From Oikopleura dioica (Eukaryota; Chordata; Appendicularia; Copelata; Oikopleuridae), in contig OU015568.1 of the NCBI GenBank assembly GCA_907165135.1, positions 1,186,501-1,250,500 on the forward strand: 64,000 nt of DNA, in the 5' to 3' direction. Numbering within the stretch: position 1 is the first letter of the stretch; every line of letters starts with the position of its first letter. A program made the translations under genes and the position numbers. Under the pieces are notes generated by a model. It did no database searches, was not told where the DNA came from, and saw only the letters and a program-made list of their open reading frames with translations. Below are positions 36,130-47,600 of this stretch, one piece after another.

Positions 36130-37255
36130 ATGAAAATCGCCGCCGCCATCGTCGCCTTCGTTTCTGCCAATCCCAGCGGTAAGTTTAAAAATCAAAAAAA
36201 CCAAAGAAAAAATTTAAAATCTCGAAAACAAAAAAACTAAAATCTTCCTCAATAGATAAGCTGACGGCAGAAAACAACCCCTACATGCCTTCCCAAGAGT
36301 CTCGACGATACAAGCAATTCTCCACCATGTTCAACGCCCTATACACTCCTCAGCAGCTCACCCGAGCTTACGGATACGGTTGCTACTGCTTGAACCTTGG
36401 TGATCGACCTCTTTCTGGAACCATGACAGGTAAAAGCCTTTGGTTAATCCCAGCCTAATCTAAGGCCTTCCCCCAAATGAAGCCCCTTTCTTTTTCTTTC
36501 ATACTTGTACTCAACCTTTGTTCAGGAGTGTACCCAATGGACGACAAGGATAAACACTGCTTCGACTTTGTCCGATGCAATCGATGCGTCACCTTCGACT
36601 TTGGACCAGAGTGCACCCCAGAACAAGTTGCTTACGAGGTAAGCCCGCTTCATTTTTCTTCCCTCCTCCTAATTCTATCTCTAGTTCACTCAAAACGGCA
36701 CCGCCATCACCTGCACCAACGCTGAAAACACCTGCGAGCGAGCCATTTGCGAATGCGACAAGGACTCTGTTCTCGGCTTCAAGGACGTTATCGACATCTA
36801 CGACTCAAGCCTTCACGCTTTCAACGGATTCGATTCCTTCTCGGTAGAGTTTTGATATCAAAATCAAGTTGCATATCGAAATTTCTAGGAATGCACTTAC
36901 AGAATTCCACCACCTGGCCAGCCAAAACCTGAATTGGATTGCTGCGGAGAGTAAGTTCAAGAGGATTTTAACCAATAAGATAGCCCAATTTTTGAAAGAA
37001 CCAATAACAAGCTCAATAAATGAAACTAAGTTTTAACCAATAAAAAAAGCTTCAATTTTGAAATATGCTAATCAAAATGCTTTGATTTTCAATCAAAAGC
37101 TAGCCCTTCCTTGGACCAGAAAATACTCACTCATCCATTCTAGATACCCAAAACGACGACCATACAACAAGAACAAAGACGCAGTCGGCAAGTTCCAATG
37201 CTGCGACGGAGAAGTCACCGACGACAACGAGTGTGAAAACTCATCCTTCAATTAA
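36130..37255 (+). CDS. Secreted PLA2-fold protein without the catalytic His/Asp
   Basis: Six exons with consistent GT-AG phases: 36130-36178, 36256-36429, 36526-36638, 36685-36843, 36889-36950, 37144-37255. It has a signal peptide MKIAAAIVAFVSA. The fold is recognisable: YGCYC starts the calcium loop, and ITCTNAENTCERAICECDKD matches the conserved helix-3 block with the active-site-supporting Asp and disulfide cysteines. The helix-2 site, normally D-x-C-C-x-x-H-D-x-C, reads DKHCFDFVRC. One Cys is replaced by His, the catalytic His by Phe and the calcium-binding Asp by Val. The Gly-rich calcium loop is also altered (LNLGDRPL). It cannot work as a normal phospholipase, so a binding, structural or house/matrix role is more likely. 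The C-terminal extension (LDCCGEYPKRRP...FQCCDGEV) adds cysteines. Confidence 0.8.
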
Positions 37256-37642
37256 CCATGTTCCAAATTAATATTAATTTAACGAAAAAGGAAAAAGTCT
37301 TGTTTTCAAATATTGAAAACTCGATTCTCTTTCCTTTGATTCAACTCATTAGCTGCAGATTCAAAACTACAGCATTACGAAAAGTGCTTTCTTACTGTTC
37401 AAGTCTTACTGTAACTGAAAATATTGCGCAACTTGGTCAAGATATCTTCGCGAAAAACAGAGCTCTGAAGATATTTTGGCGCGAGTTGCCTAACTGTACA
37501 TACAAACATAAAGCTTTAAATAAACTAACATCATTGCCCAAAAACAAATTTCAGAATCTTTTTTTTTTGCTCCGAAGAGACTTTATTTTATTTTTTTTAT
37601 GCAGCAACAGTTAAACACAGTAGAACTACAGAACAATCAGAT
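37256..37642. other. Convergent 3' flanks
   Basis: Spacer between the PLA2-like gene and the convergent CIMIP1-like gene. An AATAAA lies near 37523-37530. It contains no coding block. Confidence 0.4.
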
Positions 37643-38146
37643 TTAAAGACCTTCTCTTGGCCAATTAAGCTTGGTGACAATATCTCCTTTTCGGTGCTCA
37701 TTTGTTTCGAATTTTCGGAAAACCTCCAGGTTGTTCTTTGGATCAGCCGATCGCCAACCAATTTGGCCTGGGAAATAAGAAAGTGTGCTTTTACGGGTGC
37801 TTACCTGTAGTAGTTTGAGGAACAGGTGGAGAAGGATCAGGCTTGGCGACTGGGAGGGATTCTTTCCAATCTTCAATCTTTCCTGAAATTGCTTCTTTGT
37901 CCGCGTGACATTCTTGAAGTTTTGTCTCCATCTAAATCGAGTCTCAAATTCTGAATCTAAATCAAGGTTCTTACCTCGTGAATTTCCTTGAGAATGTAGC
38001 CATGTCTGTTTTTCCAGTTTTTCTGAGCGTGGATTTCTTTATTCACGTGATCCTGAATAAAATCTTTTTAGAAAGTTGCATCGAAAATATGTTCATACCT
38101 TGTAGATATCGTCCATCCATGTGAGCGCTTCCTGAAAGACATTCAT
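37643..38146 (-). CDS. CIMIP1 (C20orf85/LLC1)-like ciliary protein
   Basis: Minus-strand exons of about 30-45 codons are separated by introns of about 45-50 nt. The first begins MNVFQEALTWMDDIYK (38146). Others contain HVNKEIHAQKNWKNRHGYIL, METKLQECHADKEAI and DWKESLPVAKPDPSPPVPQTT less the final T. The last is GQIGWRSADPKNNLEVFRKF up to ...LNWPREGL plus TAA (37643). The SPPVPQTT/IGWRSADP...L-E-x-F pattern and the terminal L-x-WP are what I recall of the LLC1/C20orf85 family, small proteins of motile cilia (microtubule inner proteins). The upstream frame stays open before the ATG, so an extra 5' exon is possible. The family call rests on memory of motifs and should be treated as provisional. 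Confidence 0.5.
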
Positions 38147-38636
38147 TTTTTCGGCGTGCTGCTTCTTCCTTGACGAATTTTCAAAACTGAGGAGCAATTT
38201 GATTTTTAAGTCAAAACAAGATCGAATTCTAGAGAAAGTATAAATTCTTGACTGTATTTTTGACACGGTATTGTCGATTATACTTCATATAACAGGCCAA
38301 ACATTGTGTTTCGCGGCAGAAAAGTTGCCAACTTTCGGGAATAGAGACATATTTTTTTCATTTTCTTTTGAGAAATTAGTCGTCAGCCCACGGTTTCTTA
38401 CGATAAAACTTCAGATGAAATATATTTCTTGCCATAAATGGACAGTTAATTGAGAATTTGCGTATGAATGAGCCCAAGGTGCTGGATATATCATCACTTT
38501 TTACGATCGGATGAGGTACTCTTAGCAAGATCAGATCGTAAACCTAGCGCGAGCATCATTTAAAGAGCGCGATCTCTTTCGTATCATCATTGTTAACGTA
38601 TAAACAGCTGCGAAAAAACTGCTTAACAGAGAGAAA
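38147..38636. other. Divergent promoter region
   Basis: Sequence between two divergently transcribed genes. It contains a palindromic GATCGGATGAG...AAGATCAGATCG area near 38505-38530. No coding block is visible. Confidence 0.4.
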
Positions 38637-41600
38637 ATGGGACTAGATAGATCAGATTCTGCGTATTACATTCGACCGAGAACAGAAGCTTACAAGATCA
38701 GAACAAGAAGAACGGAAGGAGAGCCAGTTTTTCAACCTGAGAATGTTATCGAGGAAGATTTAGGAACCGTGGCGCAGAGAATTAAGAGACTTCAAAGTTT
38801 GGAAGATGATAGTTTTTCGGGACACGATATTTCGGGGACATGGAGGAGAAGGAAGAGAACGCAATCCACAGGAAAGGCTTTCTAGAGAATTTTAATGAAC
38901 TCTTTTATGAAAGAAAAAGAGCTTCTGAAAACCTCTGTAAAGAAAATCTCGACAAACTCGACAACCTTGAAACCGAAATCCACCAAAATGCATCCGTCTC
39001 GACAGTGGAACTTTCCGAATCTCAAAATGATCATCCATCATCTCGCAATGGAAGCTCAAGCTCCAGCTCAAATACCAGCTCAAAGAAAGAAAATCGTTAC
39101 ATTGTCGAAGACGCCGAGTCTGCAACTTCCTCGAGCTCTTCTTCTTCCGACAGCGAGGACGAGAGAAAGATTGATGTTTCTTTTGAAAAGAAAGGAAAGT
39201 CGGTCGAGTCGAGTTTTCACAAGTTTTATACTGACTCTGAGGAAGAAAGTGCAAAAGTCGACAAATCAAGCTCAGAAAACGAGGATCAGCTCGAAGTCAC
39301 ATTCGAAAAAGAGCCGAAAAGAGTAGAAGCCTGCATTTGGGACGAGGAAACCGCCTCGGATGAGCAATCAGATGTCGAGATTTCGTTCCAACAAGCGCCC
39401 AAAAAGGTCGAATCAAGTTTCTGGGATGAAGAAACCGCCTCGGATGAAAAATCAGAAGCAGCGGATGAAAATGTTTTCCACAACGAAAAGTCCGAATTCA
39501 GAGCGCAAAAGCCCTCGGAGCCTGATTCTATCGCTGCTCCTCTGACATCTGCCAGTACGTTCTGCGACACAACTCTAGAAGATGACACTACAACAGGCTT
39601 TTCGCTGAAAACAACGACTGTATTCACTTCCGAATGCGAGAACAAAGAAGGTCTTGCAACTCGCGACATTATCCACACTGCGACGAATGAGGATGACAAA
39701 GACGACCTCGTTCTCAAATACGAGAGCTCAGCCCCTGGAACGATCACTTTTCCGAAGAAACAGACCTTCGGGGGTGTTGAAGAGTGCTTCATCGAATTTG
39801 AAGATCCACAAGAACTCAAGGTACGAAAAGAGCAGCAGAAACAGCTAAAGATTACAACAACAAGTCGCAAAGTCGAAACGGAAGTCGAATCTGAACCAGA
39901 ATTTACCTTTGAAGAGACGAAACAGGTTCACTCGAGAGTCAAACTCAAGGGCTCAGATTATGAAAATGACAAATCACCGAAGCTAAATCAATCTCTAACG
40001 GCGAACATGACTCTTCAAGGCTACACAACAGGTTTCACCGATGGCGAATCAACACACGATGAACTTGGCGACACGATCCAGCGACACTCCATCTTCATCT
40101 ACAAAGGTAGAAGTCTCCAATTGTGGCAGGGTGAAAAAAAAATTTTTTTTTCTGAATGGCTCATCTGAAAGAGCTTCTCAAACTGTATAAAAAACGTTTT
40201 TACAGTCTGCCCAAATCTTTGAAATTTTCGAGATTTGGACTTGTCAGAGGTGGAAATTCCGAAATTTTAACTGCTCGTAGAGCAAAATTTTTCCATAACA
40301 AATTTTTTTTTCTATTTCTTTTCGGAAACTCTATAGTCGAATCTATGTGCTCGCGAAAATTGAAGCAGATCGGGCAACATTTGGGCTGCAAAAATTTTTT
40401 TTTGAGGATTAGTTTTGCATTAATTTTGCAAATATAAAGCATATACTTTTATTTAATTACAAACTACAAAAAATTAATCAAATAATGCTCTTAAGTCACT
40501 TGAGGTCATTTGAGGTCATCTGAGGTCATTTGAGGTCAACTTTTTTTTGCCGGTAAATTACATATTTTTATTTATTTGAAACATGAAAACGATTATTTTA
40601 TCAATTTTAAAAACAAAAAATAATTTTTATACCGTGCATATGTGTAAGATGCAAATGTAAAAGCACTTTAAACTAAAAAGAATGAGGCATGTTGTGTTTG
40701 TTCCTTCTCGTTTTGTTCTTCTTTGAAAAATCTTCTCAGTCAGAAAATCCAGGCATTCTGCGATGAAAATTTCCTTAATATTTTTAAAATTTAAAAAATA
40801 AAGATACAAGCAATTACTTTTTTTTCTCGACGGCATAAGAGAGAGTTTAGAGCAGTCAAAGAAGATTGTTTGACGATCTGAAACTTTAACACTGAGGATT
40901 TCGACCATATTTTTCATGTTTATAAATACCTTTCTTTCGTTTAGGAAGACTCCGTGGTTCTGGATAACTGTCATTCGCTGTTAAAATTTGTTTTTCGACG
41001 CTCTATTAAAAATAATTTAAAAGGCAAAGATTTCAGATAGTAAGATATTTGAAGTTACTGTAAAATATTCTTTATTTAAGGACTTGTTTGCTAAATATCC
41101 ATTTTTCGAAAAGAATGATGCCGGGGGCAGGGTCCTTAAATCTAAGCTTCTATGAGTATCCTCAATTTTACCTGAATAATTGAGACGATTAATTGACGAG
41201 CATAATTGTCTTTCAGATGAACTTTATCTGGCGAAAAAAAATGCTGTTTGAGGCTTCTGAAGAATCGGTACTCAAAAACATTCAATTTTTTAGTTCTATT
41301 TCCAATTAAATGAAAACCTCTTCCTGTTTTACTCGATAATAGTTAGCTAAGCTAGGTACTTTTGCACTTAATATCTTCTTGAGCCATTTTTGTGTTGATT
41401 CTTCAATTGTTCTAAGCGGCTTAGCAAGTGGAAAAGGTTGAACAAAGAGGATTTTTCTTGCATTCGTAAACAGCGATGTAAGGGTTCTATGTAAAACCTT
41501 TGAAAAGTTCTTTTATTTTTATTTTATTAATTATCTTTATAATCGGACATAGATAAAAAAAATGTTCTTGCGACGATTTAGATAGAGAGAGAACTATCCT

Positions 41601-44600
41601 GAATTGCTTTATCTAGGTCAACATCTTGGAATGCCAGTGTTGATGCCTTCAGAATATTGTTGTGTCCAGCATAGACTAGAACTGTTCCGGAGACGCGCGA
41701 ATGACAATTTGTATGGCAATTTTCGCATAAAAATCTCTCCGGTAGATTTTCACCATAGTTCCAGGCATTCCGGCTCTTGATTTGAAGAATTGGTCTTCTT
41801 TCCTCATCGCAGATTTGTCCTACTTTCATCAGGACTGCTAATTCAGTTAAACAGGCACCAGAATATGACGTAATAATCCAGTTTTTTCTTTAATTTGTGT
41901 TTTCCGAAATATTTTATCTAAAGTGGTGTTTGAATAATTTCTTACTTTAGCTAATGAAACACATATATAAGGGGACTCCGCGGAAAACCAAAAGCAGGTC
42001 GCACCCTCATATTTTGAAAATTTTTACGCGTCTACTTAAAGATCTCAAGATGCTCATTCAGAATCGCGATTAAAAATTGTATCGGGGGCATCGGGATATA
42101 GAAATGATGGCCGCCGAAAAGAGGCCCACAAACCATAAAATCGAATTTTTCTCGAATTCCCAATACCCCCGATACGATGTTTATTCGCGATTCTGAACAG
42201 GCATATCAAGAGCTTTAAGAAAATGTGTTCAAAATTATCTCTCCATAAGGACGCCCCCATTAAAGTATTTTTTCCGCGTAGACCTAACTGTTCTATCATC
42301 TTTTTATATTCAAACAGTCCTGTGAATCTCCGAGAAGGAAATTTGTTTTTTCGTATCCGAAGAAACATGGTCGGCGCCAGCACTCTCGTTCATGCCCTTT
42401 GAACCATAAAGACTCCATAACTAATGTATGATATTAAGGATAGAACATGGATATTATGGATAGAACATCGGCTGAGCGCGGCTGCCCGTTTAGCGCCCCG
42501 CCATGACCGTTTTTTCAGAGACCCGTCAAATCTGAACGGTAAATGATTTTATCTTTATTATTTTAGCTTTATGATCATCAAAGCCTATTCTTTTATACAA
42601 ACAATTTGAAAATATCAAAATGGGATAACTTGGTCAAAGTCTCGGAATGAGAGCGACTCTTTCAAAGCCCTCTATTAAAATCTAAAGATTTATTTTGAAA
42701 CTCAGACTAGAAATAAAAGGAAAGTAGAAGTGAAATAGAAGACTAAAAGTGAAGAAGTCGGAGCTCTACAAAATCGAAGAATATAATTCATCGTTCAGAT
42801 TAGCCGGGTCTCTGAAAAATAGATAACGACGGCGCGCTAAACAAGCAGCCGATCTTATATTTTACGCTTAAGATGGAGAAAACAATTTTTCAATTAACTA
42901 GTTTTCCATTTTTCTAACATAGATATTGCGCTCATTTTTCTGACCTGTGTCGAGGCATCACCCATGTTCCGTTATGAGAACATACAGACAGTTTGAATCG
43001 ACGATAAATATTAAATATCTTCTGTGTTTCAGGATTTGATTGAAGAATGGCTGTTTTATTTTATAGTCACACGGGCAATAAAAAAAATTATAAGCATTCT
43101 GAATTCAATGATTTGATTTCTTCTTTCTTTTGCCTTTCTTTTACTCACAGAAAAGAGAATTTCAAAAACGAGAATTAACAATTAGGAATATTTGTATTTA
43201 ACAACGAGGAAAAAAAATGTAATCGTGATATTTCCAGATCAGGAAAAACGGACTCTTTTCGATTCAGCATTGACTTCACTTGAATGCTGTGCGACTCTTT
43301 TTGATGGAGTTGTTTTATTGCACACCCAATGACTTAAATTTATGAACTGTATTTATTCATATTGCCATACTTAATTTTTTTGAGTTGATTTTCCTTGATC
43401 TCAAGAATATTCGACGATGTTATTTCTGGTGTTCCAGCTTTGAATTCTTGCTCAATTCTATAATAATTTTTATAAATAATTTTAAGCAACAAATAATTTT
43501 AAAGATTTTTTTTAACCTGTTGAGCACATAGACCGCGCAATCACGATTCGTTTGCGGAACATTTTCGCGTTTTTTCTTCCAAGGGCCCTGATCATTCAGA
43601 ATTTTTCCAATAGTATCAAGAAGTTTTTTTTTCGAACTATCAATGGCGTTTTGATAATTTCCAATAGCCCCATTTGTATCATAGACAGTAACTGAGCGAG
43701 ATTTGACATTAACGATCAAGAGTGCCGCGTGGTTTTCATCTTTTGATGACAGCAATAATGGTGCACAAATTTTTTTCGTTTCTTAAGGCTTGGGTCATTA
43801 TAAGTGCCTTGAGTCATGTTTCCGACGGAAGATGTAGGATATGAGCAAAAATCTGTTTCTCGAATTTCAAATTCGGACAAGATAACGATTTTGACCCCGG
43901 ACTTTGGAAATTTCCGCTTTCAGAGAAGATTTTGATATTTCGCTTAAGAAAAACAGAAAATTAGGTTTTAAAGCTCTAGAGTCACACCTTTGGCGGGCCA
44001 CAGGGTAGAGGATACTGACTGTTTTATTTGTATTTTCTAATCTTAAGAGCGCAATCTTAATCAGGGTTCTCTAAAGCATATAGCCCTGTTTTAGTTAATG
44101 ACGTTCGGTCGTTAAAACCCTTAACTGAGCTTGAATATCTGTTGCAGAGTAGACGTAATCGCTGATTGTTTGTTTGTTTGATAATTCTCGAAGATTGACG
44201 GGTCTTCTTTGAGGCTTATTTTTATTATCAATAATTATTGTTCCGTCTTTCTGTCCGATTTTTCTGGAAAATGTGTTTCCAGAATTTCGAACACAGAGAC
44301 TAATTTTTCCACTGGAACAGAGATCGCAGCTGCAGACTATGTCTTTTGCATAAAGAGCTCCTCTTGCTGCGTCGAAGTTTATCATACGAATCGATTTAAT
44401 TGACGGTATGTTGAGATTTACGGAAGATTTCGTGGTCTCTTCATTTTTATTCTTGAGAATGGCATATTCTCGCCCAGCAAAATTTTGTTTTGCGCGTTTT
44501 TCTTTTTCTTCTGTCCGCAGCTTCTGCTCATTTTCCTTCAAGAATCCGAGGCATTCATCAAGAGTACCACAGCGATTTACAAGTTTCGCATTTTTTATCG

Positions 44601-47600
44601 TGGTAGCGCAGTGACTATGGGCGCCATCGACGAGGCCTCAGAATTCTAGAATTAGTTTCGCGGAAAAAATACCTTTTCCATGGCGGCTGGTTTTGAAAAT
44701 ATAAGTTCTCCGCAGGCCATCGTTATTTGAAATGGCATGGTGAAAATGTTCCCTCGATTTGAATTCAGAGCTCGCATTATGTAAAACAGGGTTCGGGAAA
44801 TTCAAAGATCTTATAAATCCGCAAGATCGAAATAGACCATTACCTACCGACGAGCCATAATGGAATTATCGTCAACATTAAAATGCAAATTTTAACCCTT
44901 TCGAACCCTTTCAGAAATCCTGTTAATGACTGTGAAATTTATGTTTCGATTTTTAAAATTTTCAACAATCATTTTTTCCGCCTCAATCGGCGCTCCGGCA
45001 AATTTCTTCTCCATAAGAAAATGAAAGTATTGCATTTTTTGTATTTCGTTTTCATTCCATCGAGCGACCGCCGTTAAAACGTTACAATTCAATCCAAGGC
45101 GCCCGGCTTGAAGATATTCATGCTATTTTTAGGGTTCATGTAAACAAGCCAAGCGAAATTAATGAATTTTCTGATCCCGAACTGTGACGCAGTATTATTT
45201 TGAAGAACAAACGTCGAGGCGTAGTCAAGCTTTCCACGGGTCTCAGAAAGTTCTTGCTTATAGACACACTTGACGTATTCATTCGATACAATTTAAGACC
45301 CTCGGCTCAAGATGAAGACTCCCTGGCTTAACATCTCCATGTTCATATACTTTAAGATCTTCTTTATTTCTGCTCTTGTCGATGCTATGGGCAAGTGTTT
45401 CTCTCGTCATACTTTTAAGCTGATCGAAGAATTGCCGTATTGGCATTTTACCGCGAGTTTCGCTACCAGAAACAAAAGCTGTCTCAGCTTTAACTCCAGC
45501 TTTGAGGAGTTCGAATCTGTCAAAGGCAACGGTCTCGTCAGGATGCATTTGTACGACTTTTTCGAATATTTCTCGATCAAAGTCTTCCATAAATTCATCC
45601 GGACCAACGCAACTCTTGTGAGTGCAGTCGCTGCAGGATGTTGAATTTTTTGGGTGAACAAAGCAACTTGTCTTCTTTTTACGATCAGTGACACAATATT
45701 GTTTGTCCGTTGTTGCACAGGTGCTCCTTTCCAAGATTTCTTTGAAATTGAAGCCTGCCAATGCGGGAACGTCTTATGGAGGGGGGCCTTTTTATCCTCA
45801 AGATCTTGTTAGGACCTGTTAACGGATTCTGCGATGAACTGTGATATCTAAGAAAAGAGTCTCCTGTCCTAATTTCTTTCCAAGGCTCTGCGCAGCCTTC
45901 TCATAAGTTCCCTTGTTAAGGCAGGACTAATAAGTGGTCTTAATCATATCATGGTGTGATTTCCATAACAGTGACAATAAATTTATAATAATTCACGATT
46001 TAAGACCCTATCTCGCAGTGTATATCCTCACTCACATTTTCATGACCATAACTTTGCAGGTGCGAAGAGCAATCTGCTTCCGCTCCTAATTCATTCACTG
46101 AAGACGTCGATAATTGAATTTCTGAATCCTCATCAATCGTAAGAGAACTTATATCTGGCACAGAAGGCGCTCGTTCGTTCATTATGTCGAAATCTGATGA
46201 AGATGGTACACTTGGAACGCATCCGTTCATTATGTCGAAATCTGATGAAGACGGTACACTTGGAACGCATTCGTTCATTGTGTTTATATGGTCAAGATCA
46301 GGGTCTCGAAAAATACGAGGCCAGGCGGCAGCCACAACCCACTCATACTCTTTTGGTTTCCACCTCTTAGAGACCCACCTCCGCTGGCCGCCAGGGTTCA
46401 GCGGCCACTTGGTGATTCATCTTGCGTTAACGCGACCCAGTCCGAATTTTACATTATCCGAGGCTGAAATTCGGTCTCCAGTGGAATCCAGCGGCCAGCG
46501 GCTGGCTTTGCCGCCAGAGCGTGGATTCGAAAAATGAATGGAGGCCGTAAGCGAAGGGCGCGCGGAGTATGAATAAATCCTCGCCGCCGCATGGCTGCCA
46601 ATTTTTCGAAACCCTGGTCAAGATTCATCACACTTGGAACTCGACCATAAAAACCTCCGTTAAATCAGTCAGTTCAGAGTTATTCGCCTGAACCTCATCG
46701 TGGGAATAAACAGAAATGGTGTCAATATTAAGAATTGACGGAGCTGTGCCAAGCGGTTCATTTAGATTATCAAGTCTCTCGAGATCAAGAACACTGAAAT
46801 GCAAAATTAACTTTAATTCAATCAATCTTGAACGAATAAAAACCTTGGTACTTGAAGAAGATTAACAGGAGCTTCATTGGGGTCAAAGTCATAGTTAGAC
46901 ACAGCATCAATAGAATCGATATTCATGACGCTTGGCGCTGGACCAAGTGCGCATAAATCATCTGGTGGTGGTTCAACAGGCATCATAGAGACGCCAAACT
47001 CGGACATCGTCTAAATACTTTAACAATTAATCCTTATCCAAGATTTTATCGAACAAATTGCTTAAGGGTAACAATCACGTAAGAAATAAGGAAAGAGTGA
47101 AAGAAAAGGATAAACATCGTAGAACATTGACATCATAACAGAACTTCTCATCCACGACGACGACTTAAAAAAAGAAAAATGAACTCCACATCATATAATT
47201 CGATTTTACCACAAGTTTTTTGGAAACAACGATGTGAGAGAGACAAATTTTCCACACAGTAATTCGTAATAACCCTGATGTCGTCCACCTTGATTGTAAG
47301 ATCGTCTTATTCTTTGTTGGAGACGTAGCTCATCATATGCACGATGAAGTTGATATATTCTGTAGTCTAAACACCTCGTCATTTCCAAAACATCTATTGT
47401 TTCTTTAGATATTTGATTCCAATTTGAAGGCTTGTCAAGTTTTTGGAAGAAAAAACTTTTAACCAATCGTTCAGCTTTTAATCTGAGCCATTCTTTCGAA
47501 GAGATCGTCTTAAATATAACAGCAAGCTCAAGAGGCCTCTTAACTATAAATTTTGCAATTTCTCGATCGTCTAGATCAGAGCTGGTTATTTGATAACTGT

